DNA of 64,000 bases, taken from NCBI GenBank assembly GCA_951799445.1, contig OX637295.1:24800001-24864000 (forward strand). Reading direction: 5' to 3'. Both the position numbers and the translations under genes were made by a program. This DNA comes from Pseudisothecium myosuroides (lineage: Eukaryota; Streptophyta; Bryopsida; Hypnales; Lembophyllaceae). Each line of letters starts with the position of its first letter. The first letter of the stretch is position 1. Under the pieces are notes generated by a model that worked only from the letters and a program-made list of their open reading frames with translations, was not told the DNA's origin and did not search any database. Positions 1 to 12,253 of this stretch are shown here, piece by piece.

Positions 1-1995
1 TTTTGAAGCTCCACAGGCAAAGGCCCTGTCATGGAGTTGTTCCCCATGTACCTGCGGCTCAATTAAAGACCAACTATTACATTCCAAATGCATAAAATCA
101 CGATCATGGCTGGAAAGTCAACACTAAACTAACAAAAAAATAAATGTTGAGTAGTCCACAAAGGGTGAAGTCCTTACAGGTATTGAAGACTCTTGAGTTC
201 GGAAATTTCCACTGGAAATGGACCTATGAGTCCAGCGTGATCCAATTTTCTGTCATCCATTGAATAACATATATGACATCCACGGTAATACTTGTCAAAA
301 AATGTCGGATTTCATAATCGTCATTTTCGTTAAATTGGCGCGATTATTCCGCCAAAATTTGTGACATACATCTAAACAAAGCTCTAAAAATAGGAGAAGT
401 ATAGATTTACGTTTCACGCAGCGCGCTCTGGAAGTGCCAAAGTAGTGGAATACCGCCAATTTTACGAAATTGAAGTTCTCAGCTCCAAACATGTGACATT
501 CAAGTGCACAGAACTCTGAAAACTGAGACTTCCAAGCGCTCAGATGGGGCTCAAGGTGATCAACTCAAACCTTGAGCTCTAAAATCTAGGATAGGTATAG
601 ATGTAGCTAAGGATTGCCGAATCAAAACTCCGGTTCTTCAAAACTCAGCCTTTACTATGTCCGCCAATTCAGGAATTCCGCCATTTTACAAACATGGGTC
701 ATCGACGAAGAATGGACTGGCCTCATGTTCATGTTCAAACACATATTAAATTGAAAGCGAACGGCCTAAAAGTAAAAAGAATTGACAGTGAAGCCTGCTT
801 AAATGACAGTCACTTACAAAGTAATGAGGCCAGTCAAGCCCAGCACTGCAGTCGGGAACGGGAGGCCACTCGCCGCATAACTGTAAGTAAGATTTCTGCG
901 CAAGCACAAGGACACATCTAGTCACTGGAGGTAGAAAACCGCCACGAGTATCGATTGCTTGACCTCCTCCATTCAGAAGGGAAATCTTACATAGGGTTTC
1001 ATTTAATCCGTAAATGGAAAGATCAACCAAACATTCATAGCTGAAACTTGACCCAAGTGGTTGAAGTTTTTGCACTTACAGATGCTGGAGACTATTGTTT
1101 AAGCTTGAGAGGGCACTCAGGTTGCCAGTAATGACGTTCGTGGTTCCACTCATCTTGGTATTGCTGAGGTCTAAGCTGTTCAGGGAGCTGAGATAGCTGA
1201 TGTTTGCAGGAATAGGTCCGTTCAATCCCTTGTTAACCAAAGATCTGTCACAGAACAGAATTACGACAGCTTAGCACTTGGTGACAAAAGGTCCAGACGA
1301 CAGCTCTGAGCATGCCTGGAACTCTAACCCGTTCAAAAGGCAATAATTAACCCTTTAATGTGTGAATCTTTTTGGAATCCTTCTTGAAATTTTTGCATAT
1401 TTTTGCTTGTATCTTTGTACGAATACATGATTTACCTCAATTTCATCAAATTGGTCACAAAGGAAGGCTATCTTTTAAAGATTCGAGTATTAAGACTTGT
1501 TTGGAAGGATGAGACGGAATTTGAATGGAACATTGCACTGGAGCACTCTTCACCATTCAGACATGGACTTTTGGAGCACTTAGGGTAGAGAAAAAAACGA
1601 AACATAAGAAGAATCATATGTCACGCACAATTGAGTGACTTGACCTCGAACATTGCAAGAGACGCCTTCCCAGGAAGAATTTCCACATGGATCATTTCCA
1701 CGAGAAACCCAGGTTGGCAACGCATTGGCAACGCCCCATGACTGTGCCATCTGCAACAATGCATCACCTGCTCCATTGCAGGAGTCAAAATCAGGGGGGA
1801 AGGAGGAAAGTCGAATTAGAAGGGAAGTTCATTGTTCTGAAAACCTGAAACACGAAACAATGTTAATCATAATCCTACGTCAAATGAAAATGGCCAATGA
1901 TAAGGAGTCCGGAAAAAGTTCATACCTTCAGGAGTAGCAATTGAGAGGGGAAAAACACAGGACAACATGACTGCTGCCCACCATGTCTTCCACAT
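1..1995 (-). CDS. LRR receptor-like protein, 5' part (runs off left edge)
   Basis: Five minus-strand exons can be joined by hand: 1995-1926, 1767-1629, 1244-1080, 249-178 and 51 to the window edge. The first starts at an ATG and encodes a hydrophobic signal peptide (MWKTWWAAVMLSCVF...). The second has the LRR N-cap signature NDPCGNSSWEGVSC. Exon 3 gives NKGLNGPIPANISYL and exon 4 GLIGPFPVEISELKSL, typical plant LRR units; exon 4 is exactly 72 nt, the usual one-repeat exon. All junctions have GT/AG and consistent phase. The layout (signal peptide, W-x-G-DPCG cap, then one-repeat exons) fits LRR receptor-like kinases, with At5g49770-type (LRR-VIII) the closest I can name. The kinase part would lie outside the window. 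No lesion is seen in the visible part. It should act as a plasma-membrane receptor, but the ligand cannot be inferred. Confidence 0.75.
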
Positions 1996-4132
1996 TTGAC
2001 CTGAAATCCACCAATCTCCAGTGAATTCATCAGGTTACCAAGACTGAATTTGTTGCCGGTTGTTTCGATGGATTGCTTCCTAGGGAGGAGAGTGTCTGCT
2101 AAAGTGAAGAAATACTTTGCTTATTGCAACACAGCTGGCCTAACACGAGGACCGACAAAATCCAAATTAAATTGAAAAACTAGGTATGGAAGAGCAGAGC
2201 CATCGTTACAAGGCAGAACTCATTCCAAGGTAAAGCGCGTTGACGGTACTTCGATCTGTTGTCAGTTTAATCCATGTACACAATTCATAACCCTGACCGA
2301 GTGAAAGCTCTGGAGAGAGTCCTCTTCAATACATCACCGCTTAAATTCTCATATCCACTTAGCTGCCAATTTCTTCACCTGGTATCCCTTCTTCTCTAAT
2401 CCTTCATTCATAACTGCAAACTTTAAGTGGGATCGTCGGTAATAGAGATGAGTTTACCTGGCCATACTGCACCACATTGTGAGCTTGAACGCCTAGATGA
2501 TGCAATTCTATCACTCCCCGAGTAAATTTCTTGAAGCGCAACCATAGTGGGCTACACTGCTTCTGCTCCTTCGCCTCTGACAATGCTCCTCGGCGCAATT
2601 TCACATACCTTGTCTGAATAGATGTCCTCTGCTAATTAATCCCTTGTAATCGCCATATCCCAAGCTTATAACATCTCCGATAGAAATATGCTTGAATACA
2701 CTGGCAGTCTCTAAAACTACTTTTCCAGCATCCAGCCTATTCCTCGTTGTGCCGATCGGAAACCCGGAATTCGAAAAAGCTCCATTTGTACGCATCCTCC
2801 GTTCGGGTGCCGAGTGTTTGAAGCGATCGAGCTCTAGCCCTGGGCTGCAATTAGTCGGCCACCCGTCTGCAATCTATTCCGGTACGGTGACGACTATTTT
2901 GCAACATCTGGCTGGCTCTGTTAATTTTCGATCTGAGAATAAAGCTAATGCGATTTTCGGAGAATAAAACGACCACCATACCGGTTCTCAAGTTCGACCA
3001 TAAAAATAGAAATCATCAGAACTCCAGAGAATCGGACTGATACAGTATGTCCGCGCTTCTCAAGTCAAAGTTCACACCTGGGTAAACAACCACCCAAGTT
3101 CCTAATACGATTGCAGACCTGGAAATTCAGAAACGATCAGGTGATCGAACTGATCGACAGCAGTATTGAGAAGCAGCAGATCGACTGAAGTCGCGAAGAA
3201 GTTTTCGATCAAACTTACAGAATGTTTACGTCACCGTGTCGCCCTTGAATTATTTCGTTACCCAGGCTAGGCCACCATGTGGGAGAAATTGAACCATTAC
3301 CACTTTCTACGTGGAAAACTCTTAGTAGTTTATGATAAAGGGTGGTAAAGAGGTGGTAATGGTCCAATTTCTCCCATATGGTAACCTCTTCTACTTCCCT
3401 TGTGGGCGACCTTTTCATTGATCACTACGTACTGTACGTCAAGCGAAGTCCGTCTGTCTACTGTACAATTTTAGCTACACAGACTTCAGTTGCAGTACTG
3501 CCGGACTTCTTTCCAATCCTGTGGAAAAGTGCATTTCCCGAGGGGGCGGGGAAACTGCGCAGCTCGCTCCGGCAGTTTAGTTTTTCCGGGTCACTCGCTT
3601 CGACGGTTTTCGATCCTCTGCCGGCCGACCCTTCAATTCAGTTGAGTCTTCGATTCCATTCGTAGTAATTGGATACTGAACCCTGCAACGTTCGGGATAT
3701 TTTGGGAGTTTTACGAGCTATTTTCCTTTGCCGGGTTCCCATATTGAACTGTTTTTTCTAAGTACCGAGTCCCTGCATTTGCTTAGAGCAAGCCCAATGC
3801 AGAGACTGAGAGCGGCACTGGAAAATGTCAGGAACGGGGCACTTGCAGAGTCGGGGGGCGGGCCGGGCCTCTTGCCAACTTGACACTGCGTGCATTGCCA
3901 TGGGCTGAGGCCCCACAAACATTGGGGTAGAGTTCTTTTTCAATTTTCTAGTGAATATTTTCTGTCTTTTGAGCACGATGTGGTTGAAGTGTCAAAGAAT
4001 CTCAACTTTCAAAGTGTTGTTCTGTGCTCAACAAATCTCGTCAAAATACCGAGCAGGCTCTCGTATGAAGAGCCCTTCCAAATCCGTTGGTCGCAGCGGT
4101 TGCATTGGAGTGCGATTATTTGCACAAGCTTG
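1996..4132. other. Intergenic / upstream region of the LRR gene
   Basis: I see no convincing exon here. Short open frames on both strands lack homology that I recognise and overlap each other. A more GC-rich stretch at about 3480-3660 and 3780-3920 could be leader or promoter sequence of the minus-strand LRR gene, but no clear TATA box or splice pair could be assigned. Confidence 0.3.
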
Positions 4133-5068
4133 TTAACCCCTAAAGGCCCAAGGCCATTTTTCTGCCAAAAAACACTAAAAACTGCCATTTCTATAGCAAA
4201 GTATAAAAAAAATAATTTTTTTTTTTTGAACATCTAACCGTAGGATCTTACACCTAACTAGTATGAGAATGTATGGAAAAATTTTCAGAATTTTTGACCG
4301 CACAGATTGCAAGATATCTGCGTTTAAAGTGAAAAAAACAAGTTTTTCAGCACATTGCGGGGCTAGATTTTTTGGCTTTAAACATTTTTAACTTAAAATT
4401 TTTGCACTACAGCGTTTTGAGCTTTTAATCTTTATTGTAGATAATTGAGTTGAGAGTCTAGGAAAAAAAAAAATTCAAAAAAACTTAATTATCATTCTTT
4501 AAAAAATTGTTAAGTAGAAGTAAGTCCAAGATAAGAGGAAAATCTAAAATATTCATATATTTTAGATGGAATTAAAATGCACTAATCCCAATGGTGAGAT
4601 TGTTCTAGCAAGTAAATCAGACCATGCGGAAAAAAAAATTTGAAAAATTTGAAAAATTTCATTCAGAAATGAATCCTACAAGTTATTTTTTTCAAGAAGA
4701 TGCTCTAATTGCCCGAAAAACAAGAAAATCCATAACTTTCTCATAACATATCCAAATGAAATGAATCAAAGCTTTCCAGATAGGCAAAAATATAATCTAT
4801 CAGAAAAAAAATATTAAAAAAAAAATTCAAATTTTTGTCCATTTTTTTTCTGCTGCCCGAGCTGCCCGCCGTCCCCTGTTTTGAGCTTATTTGGTCATAA
4901 CTATTGTTCCCGGGCACTGATTGTAGAAAAAATTGTATTCCCACAAAGCTTATCAGTTTTTCTATCTTCAAAAAAAGTTTCAAAAAATCAAGACAAAATT
5001 TTAGCTCGTAGGTACTTGCCCGAAAAGCCATTTGTCCCCCGAGGGGACAATGGGCCTTTAGGGGTTAA
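4133..5068 (+). mobile_element. TTAA-type MITE, subfamily A, copy 1
   Basis: A 936-bp element starting TTAACCCCTAAAGGCCCA and ending in the inverse (GGGCCTTTAGGGGTTAA). It is AT-rich with long A and T runs and only short, unconvincing frames, so it is non-autonomous. The interior is closely similar to the copies at 5567-6481 and 6573-7509, including a shared stretch near the right end around 4870-5040. TTAA at both ends matches a four-base TTAA target duplication, as in piggyBac-type elements; the nested copy at 8443-9359 supports this reading. Confidence 0.8.
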
Positions 5069-5389
5069 AAGCCCCGTTTGCAGTGTCCTTGTACATGTAC
5101 ACGGGTTGCATTGGAGCTACTCTTACCAATGAAGCAGGGTTCCGTTTAGCATCCGTGAAAAGAGGAGCCCTACATTGAACAAAATTGTCTTACATTCAAA
5201 CAACTCCAATCCTTCGTAAGTCCCTCCAAGGTATCTAACATATAGTAATACCATCAAAGCATGTGAAGGACCATTGTGTAGTTAGAGAATTTTATGGATT
5301 TTTGTTTATTTTTTACTCCAAATAAGAATTTCATAGATTTTTTCACCCAAATTTCTACTGATGTTTTGAATTGCAACAAGTTTTCTTCC
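5069..5389. other. Spacer with no recognised gene
   Basis: An AT-rich spacer between a TTAA element and a truncated relative. It holds a short stretch (about 5080-5150) resembling the sequence just left of copy 1, around the phrase GGTTGCATTGGAG. This may be a duplicated host segment. Nothing codes. Confidence 0.3.
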
Positions 5390-5548
5390 CAATTCCATAT
5401 TTTCAACTGAAATTTTGGCATACGAAAGATATTCCTTGTGCCCACCTTCTATTAAAATTTCAGCCTAAAATATGCAAATCTCTAATCACACGTATCTACC
5501 CAAAATTTAAATGTTGCTAAAATAGCAGGCTGGTCCTTTAGGGGTTAA
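5390..5548 (+). mobile_element. Truncated right end of a subfamily-B TTAA element
   Basis: The last roughly 160 bp match the right end of the full copy ending at 9359: the run from the GAAAGATATTCC region, through AATATGCAAATCTCTA, to TGGTCCTTTAGGGGTTAA is shared. The left part of the element is missing, so this is a relic. Confidence 0.6.
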
Positions 5549-5566
5549 CTACACTTTATTTTTATC

Positions 5567-6481
5567 TTAATCCCTAAAGGCCCAAGGCCTTTTTTCTGCC
5601 AAAAAACACTCAAAACTGCCATTTCTATAGTAAGGAGTAAAAAAATTTGAAAAATGTTTTTTTTGCACATCTATCTGTATGATTTTACACCTAACTAGTG
5701 TGGAAAAATTTCAGAATTTTGGACTGCTTAGAATGCCAGATATCTGCGTTTGAAGTGGAAAAAACAAGTGTTTTAGCACATTGTGGGACTGGATTTTTTG
5801 ACTTTGAACATTTTTAACTGAAAATTTTTGCACTACAAAGTTTTGAGCTTTAAATCTTTGTAGTGGAGAATTGAGTTGAGAGTCTAGGGGAAAAAAAATA
5901 TTCAAAAAAACTTAATTATCATTCCTAAAAAAATTGTTAAGTAGAAGTAGATACAAGATAGAAGGAAAATCTAAAATATTAATATATTTTAGATGGAATT
6001 AAAATACTCTAATCCCAATGGTGAGATTGTTTTAGCAAGTAAACTAAACTATGAGAATTTTTTTTTTTTGAAAAATTGCAAAAATAGCATTCAAAAATGA
6101 ATCCTACAAGTTATTTTTTTCAAGAAGATGCTCTAATTGCCCGAAAAACAAGAATGTCCATAACTTTCTCATAACAAATCCAAACGAAATGAATCGAAGC
6201 TTTCTAGATAGACAAAAAAATAATCTATGAGAAAAAAAATATCAAATTTTTGACAATTTTTTTTGCTGCCCGGGCTGCCCGCCGTCCCCTGTTTTGAGCT
6301 TATTTGGTCATAATTGTTGTTCCTGGGCATCGACTATGAAAAAAATTATGTCCCCACATAGGTCTTACCATTCTCCACCTCCATTAGATTTTTCAAAAAA
6401 TATTACAAACGTAATTGCAAAAAGGTACATGACCGAAATCGCATTTGTCCCCCGAAGGGACAATGGTCCTTTAGGGATTAA
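5567..6481 (+). mobile_element. TTAA-type MITE, subfamily A, copy 2
   Basis: A 915-bp copy with termini TTAATCCCTAAAGG and CCTTTAGGGATTAA. Both ends carry the same C-to-T (G-to-A) change relative to copy 1, so the inverted repeat stays paired. The interior aligns by eye with copies 1 and 3 through most of its length. No plausible transposase frame is present. Confidence 0.8.
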
Positions 6482-6572
6482 ACTTATTCAAAAATATTGT
6501 AGAACAAAGAGCACCTGTTCCAGTTAGACCATTGAAATACTTAGTAAGGTAACCACACCCAAAATTACACAG

Positions 6573-7509
6573 TTAACCCCTAAAGGACCAAGGCCTTTTT
6601 TCTGCCCAAAAACACTCAAAATTGCCACATCTATAGCAAAGAGTAAAAAAATTTAATCCTGTTTTTTTTCACATCTAACCATAAAATCTTACACCTTACT
6701 AGTATGAGAGTGTATGGAAAAAATTTCAGAATTTTTGACCACACAGATTGCAAGATATCTGTGTTTAAAATGAAAAAAACAAGTTTTTCAGCACATTACA
6801 GGACTAGATTTTTTGACTTTGAACATTTTTAACTTAAAATTTTTGTACTACAGAGTTTTGAGCTTTAAATCTTTATAGTGGAGAATTTAGTTGCGAGTCT
6901 AGGAAAAAAAAAAAAAAAAAAACTTAATTATCATTCTTATAAAAATTGTTAAATAGAAGTAGGTACGAGATGGAAGGAAAATCTAAAATATTAATATCTT
7001 TTAGATGGAATTAAAATGCACTAATCCCAATGGTGAGATTGTTCAAGCAAGTAAATTAGACCCTATAAAAAATTAAATTTGAAAAATTGAAAAAATTGCA
7101 TTCAGAAATGAATCCTACAAGTTATTTTTTTCAAAAAGATGCTCTAACTACCAGAAAAACAAGAATGTCCATAACTTTCTCATAAAAAATCCAAATGAAA
7201 TAAATCAAAGCTTTCCAGATAGACAAAAATATAATCTGTAAGAAAAAAAAAATATTAAAAATATAAATTCAAATTTTTGTCCATTTTTTTTTGTTGCCTG
7301 GGCTGCCCCCCGTCCCTTGTTTTGAGCTTATTTGGTCATAACTTTTGTTCCCAGGCACCAATTGTAAAAAAAATTATATTTCCACAAAGCTTATCAGTTT
7401 TTCTACCTCCAAAAAAAGTTTCAAAAAATCACGACAAAATTTCAGCCCGTAGGTACCTGCCTGAAAACGCATTTGTCCCCTGAAGGGACAACGGTCCTTT
7501 AGGGATTAA
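6573..7509 (+). mobile_element. TTAA-type MITE, subfamily A, copy 3
   Basis: A 937-bp copy with ends TTAACCCCTAAAGGACCA and TGGTCC-like/CCTTTAGGGATTAA. It sits in the same orientation as copies 1 and 2, so three similar elements lie head to tail with short spacers. It is non-coding. Confidence 0.8.
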
Positions 7510-7820
7510 GCTCTGTGGCAAGACCAATATGTTCTAGAAAATGAAAACAATTTTTGTATATAGGTAAAGGACTATGAATCAAAATGCAAGTGGTTCCATA
7601 ATTTTTGGGCACATTATGAATTAGTTACAAATTTTCAAAGATACAAGGTGTAGGGTGCTAAAAGTATCATTTAGGTGATGCCAAAATCCATTTAATGCAC
7701 ATGAAGAAATGTCAAAGAGAAGAAGTTAAACCAACAAAAAGGGTACCCAAAATGAACCACTTATGAGGTTGCCACCTCCACAATTCTACCAATAGAGTTG
7801 CACACTACTCGAAATGGGCC
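7510..7820. other. Spacer with no recognised gene
   Basis: AT-rich sequence of about 310 bp between TTAA elements. I see no coding potential or RNA gene. Confidence 0.3.
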
Positions 7821-9663
7821 TTAACCCCTAAAGGTTTTGGACTATGTTTTTACCATAACTGCTTTAAAACTGCCATTTCTAATATAAGTACCTAATTTTA
7901 GAAAAAAAAAACATTTTTGAACACATGTAATTGTAGAATTTTGTAGTACACTGGTTTAAAAAGATGTGGAAAAAAATTCAGAATTTTCCACCGTGTAGAT
8001 TGGAAGATATTAGCATTTGAATTAGTAGAAATCCATTTTTTGTCCCTGCGAAAAAAACAGGCAGCTGCCCTTCACAAGGTCACATTTGTATGAAAAAATG
8101 TCCAAAATGGTAGTTACCCTTTGCATTCATTTTTCAAGGCAAATTGGCTACATGCTTAAAAATTTTCAAATCATTTGGAATTGTACAACATATAGGAAAA
8201 AATAGTAAGTAGAAAGAGGTAGAGAATGACTCAAAATACTAAATTGTCAAGAATTTTGTTATGGAATTGAAAAATGCCAATCTCAACGGTTGCAATGTTT
8301 TAATAAACAATCTACACTCAATGTTGTTGTTTTTCTCCAAAAATATTGAAAATTGAGTTAAGTAAAGGACTTCAAAGTTTATTTTAGAGGAGAGATTCCA
8401 TAACTACCCTCAAACTTAAACTCCTCATAACTTTTGACTCATTAACCCCTAAAGTTCCTTGACTATGTTCTCACCAAAAATGCTCCAAAACTACCATTTC
8501 TAGTACCAAATTTTTGAAAAATATCATTTTTGGACACATGTAACTGTAGAATCTTGTAGTACTCTGCTTTGAGAATATGTGGAAAAAATTTCAAAAATTT
8601 CCATTGTATAGATTGCAAGATATTAGCGTTTGAAGTGGCAAAAGTCCTTTTTTTGGCCTTGCAAAAAATCGAGCAACTGCACTTCACAAGGTCAGATTAT
8701 TATGAAAAATTTTCCAAAATGTTATGCTTCTTTGGATTCATTCTTCAGGGCAAGTTGGCTACATGCTTGCAAAATTTTCAAATCATTTGGAATTGTACAA
8801 CATATAGGAAAAAAATAGTAAGTAGAAAGAAGTGGAGAATGGTTCAAAACACTAAATTGTTAAGAAGTTAATTATGGAATTGAAAAATGCCAATCCCAAT
8901 GGTTGCAATGTTGCAATAAACAATCTACATCCTACAATTTTATTTTTTTTGAAAAATATTGAAAATTGAGTGAAATAAACGACTTCAAAGTTTATTTTAG
9001 AGTAGACAATCCATAACTGCCCGCAAACTAAAAATCCTCATAACGTTTGATTCATTGATCAGAATGGAATGATTCAAAGCTTTCCACATATACTTAAATC
9101 TAATAAACCAATTTCAAATTTTTATTTTTGAAAAAAGTGATTTTTTCTGATCTGCCCAGACTACCCGAGTTGAGAAACAAACTACATATTATGCAATAAC
9201 TTTTGACTTGTATTTCCAAATGTCATGAAATTTGTGCATATGAAAGATATTCCTCATCCCCATCTTCTATAAAAATTTCAGCCCAAAATATGCAAATCTC
9301 TAGTCACACGTACTCGCCCAAAATTTCTAAAAAATGCATGTTGGTCCTTTAGGGGTTAATCCAAATGGAATGATTCAAGGCTTTCCATTTATATATAAAT
9401 CTATAGAACCAATTTCAAATTTTTATTTTTCAAGAATTTTTTTGAGCTGACTGGACTACTCGCCAAGCGTGGAAAAGTACATATCATGCAATAACTTTTT
9501 AAACATGTATTCAAAAGTTATGAAAATTGTTGGGCCTTAAAGCTACACCTTGGGCACATCTTGTGTGAAAATTTCAAAGGAAAAAAATAAAATTTCCATT
9601 CATAGTGAGCTGCCCAAAATTGCTATGTTGCCAAAAAATGGTATTTGGTCCTTTAGGGGTTAA
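7821..9663 (+). mobile_element. TTAA-type element, subfamily B, interrupted by a nested copy
   Basis: The outer element starts TTAACCCCTAAAGG at 7821 and ends TTTAGGGGTTAA at 9663. Its two halves (7821-8446 and 9356-9663) rejoin at a TTAA that is intact as an empty site in the related copies at 49723 and 50747 (read in reverse, ...ACTCATTAATCC...). Without the insert the outer element is about 930 bp, the size of the full B copies on the right side of the window. No coding capacity. Confidence 0.8.
8443..9359 (+). mobile_element. Nested TTAA-type element, subfamily B
   Basis: A 917-bp copy starting TTAACCCCTAAAGTTCC and ending GGTCCTTTAGGGGTTAA, inserted into the outer B element. The outer sequence reads GACTCA-TTAA before the insert and TTAA-TCCAAATGG after it, whereas empty relatives have a single TTAA. 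This directly shows integration at TTAA with duplication of those four bases. Confidence 0.85.
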
Positions 9664-10110
9664 CTCCATCTTATACTTGTCCATTAATGTGCACCATTTT
9701 GTTTCCTCCTAGTTCATTTTCCCTTCAAAAATAGGGGTCAATTTTTAGGATTGATTCATTTTGGGTGTAGTTACCTAACTCTAAAACCAAGCACATATGA
9801 CCGTAATTTATCAACACATATACATTGTTCCATTTCCAAAACCTTTATGCACAATTTTTGACACTTTTGTAAGGGCTGCTCTTTATGCCCAAACTATTTT
9901 CAAGCCTCCTCCTATACCAACGTTGAATTCATTCATAGTATTCTTCACATTCACATGTATCCTTAAGGTAAGTATTCCAAAACCGCCACTAATTGCTACT
10001 GTGCCTAATTACTACTATTCGATTGTTCAAATTCTTATATATTCTTATTGGCAAGGGAAAGGAGGTTCCAACGCACCAAAGAATGCGACATTTGGATACT
10101 ATATGCAAAA
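9664..10110. other. Left flank of the 22-kb element, no recognised gene
   Basis: About 450 bp of AT-rich sequence. A 108-residue open frame on the plus strand has no features I recognise and ends inside the adjacent inverted repeat, so I do not call it a gene. Confidence 0.3.
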
Positions 10111-10134
10111 ATGCCATATTTAACTACTTCTGGA
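10111..10134 (+). repeat. Left terminal inverted repeat of the 22-kb element
   Basis: Twenty-four bases starting ATGCCATATTTAACTACTTC and ending TGGA, identical to the reverse complement of 32179-32202. They are followed within 60 bp by the first dispersed palindrome. The repeat contains an internal TTAA, so a TTAA-type boundary cannot be wholly excluded, but identity continues outside that TTAA. Confidence 0.8.
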
Positions 10135-10593
10135 ATTTACGGGGAATTCTGGACTTTGTGAAGGTCCTGTCCATCGGGAGATCTTCCCGATGGTATGTAC
10201 AATGAGTCCGTAATGCCGTTCAAAGGAGATTTAAATCACTTTGGGATGCTAAGTGGTCTGGAGATTTCTCGATGCAAGGAAATATACTCCTTCGGGATAG
10301 AGTGTTCGAACAAATCAATGAATTTGAGATGATGTCAACTCCGACATTTGCTGTAAGCGGTACATTTGTACCCGGGGTTGCATTAATATGCGACATCACA
10401 GATCGGGAGAGCTCAGAACATACTTCCCAAAGTATCACATAACACAAAAGAATGCAGAAGCAACATAATGCAATTACAGACATTTGGTAAGGTGTAATCA
10501 CAGTCAGATAGAAAACTAAGGTGGATTCGCCACTTATATAATCATTTGGATGCAACAAACAGGTGATAAATAACCCAGCTAGTCCACTTCCAA

Positions 10594-11076
10594 CTACATG
10601 TTTTTTGGGGCCCAAGACCAATCAAAAGGCGGTGCTATAATGTGCGGACGATCTAACTCTACAGGATCTACATCATCCCTCACATGCAACGCCGGTCGAA
10701 GCAAGTGCGGACGTTCCCAATCAAGAGGATCTAGGACAAGCATTACAACACTGTTATTCAAGAGTACCCTGCGCGTCCGAGGAATGTTCAAGACAGTCTC
10801 CAGTATTGCACGACGATGGGGATACACTTGGTTCTTCCGTGGATTGTCAGACCCGGCAAAAAATAGAAACCTTGACAGAATTTCCGGCAGTAGAATACGT
10901 CGAAGAAGAGCGGCCAGTGTTGAAGGTTGCATTGCGGACCACAAACCACAGTGAGTTTCTTGAACGAAATTTCGGAGAAGACTACGGAAGCCGGGCCGAA
11001 TTTCGATATTCTGTGGGAGATCCGCCACACCGCCCTTCACGCAGAGATCCCCTGTTAGTACTAAGAGCATCGCCTT
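10594..11076 (-). pseudogene. Divergent FCP1-like (HAD) exon, probably decayed
   Basis: The open frame follows a good acceptor (GGTCTTTGCAG at 11077-11087). It shows RPGFRSLL, GLWSAMQPSTLAALL and LFFAG in the order and spacing of FCP1/SCP-type HAD domains (R-P-G..., W-S-S-M, F-x-G). The first motif, expected to hold the catalytic aspartates, reads LLVLTGDLCVK and lacks the D-x-D/N pattern. No second-aspartate motif (VDD) is clear downstream; instead two similar segments appear (DWERPHLLRPA and ELDRPHIIAPP). It lies on the same strand and about 1.2 kb downstream of the better FCP1-like module, so it may be a duplicated module or a separate gene. Catalysis is unlikely. Confidence 0.4.
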
Positions 11077-11244
11077 CTGCAAAGACCAAGTAAGCCTCAG
11101 TACGCAGACATGTACATACAGAAACGACGTCAATTGATCGTGAGATCCCCCGACCAATATGCAATACAACCGAACCGCTAATTGAAAATACGCATGGGTA
11201 GTTATTTGAAGAACAACGACTGAATGTCTTAATATTTGCTGCAT

Positions 11245-12253
11245 AGTGCAAGGAAATTAGCAATACATCTACGGTGTCACTGCAGCCCAGAATACAGCAC
11301 TAACAAGGGATGCAGATTTAGAATTTGCGTCAAATACAGAAAAAGGTTTAGGGTGACATACTAGAAGACCGAAAATACTCGAGCAAAGGAAGTTACGCAG
11401 CAAAAATTCAATTGCATTCGATTGAAGCAACAAAAATGGACATTACATAATCCGCCTAAGACTAATAATTCAATGCAAGGAAAAATGATCGTGAGATCTT
11501 CCGATCAAGCCGAAGACACAGGACAAAATTATCAATTTCAAATCCGTACTTCAGCAAACCGGAACTGCAGGAGAACTCCCAAACAAACAGTAGAAACACA
11601 ACTACAACTTCACTGTCATCTACAAGTATAAAAACAATATCACGAGACAATACAAGGACGGAAACGACATTTCAATGTTCACACGTCACGTCGTATCGTG
11701 CGATCTCCTGATGAAGCTTGCCGTGCAAGATGATGACGCCCAGTGTTAAAATCTAATGAAGTGTTCAAAAAATTCCACTCTTCCGAGTAATATGATAAAC
11801 AATTTCAAAACCAAATTTAGATTAAAGCTGCGAACGAAGAGTAAGAAAACAATTCTAAGTGAGGGTCATGCATCGGAAATGCATTCACATTAGATTTAAA
11901 AGACAAGGATAAATGCCTAGAACAGTCCGATCTACCGATAGAATCCACTTCCACAGTAATTATACCATTAGATCTCTAGATGTGCATGCACGCGGATTAA
12001 TAGTCAAGGTCGAGGTGAACCCTTCGAACTCATAATTATCTTAATCAAAGGCATTTAGGAAAAAAATTTATTTTCACATTTACTACGAGGCAGAATCAAT
12101 GCCTCCTACAAATAAAGAATGTCCAGTATTTTGAAAATGCATTTACAATATTTACAGTATGTTCAAGAGTTTTAAGCTACAAGCAATAATATGCACGCCA
12201 AAAGGAGATCGTGAGATATCATGATGAAGTCCGTCGAGGAAGAGAAACCAAAA
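11245..12253. other. Non-coding stretch of the element with three palindromes
   Basis: I see no gene. Three palindrome copies (11487, 11695, 12208) lie here, the last just downstream of the stop of the minus-strand FCP1-like module. It probably contains the 3' untranslated region of that gene. Confidence 0.4.

Noticed and set aside
4881..7483. Three similar plus-strand frames starting MS(L/I)F
   Set aside because: They are the same segment of three MITE copies, open by chance; no family resemblance, and the frames differ in length.
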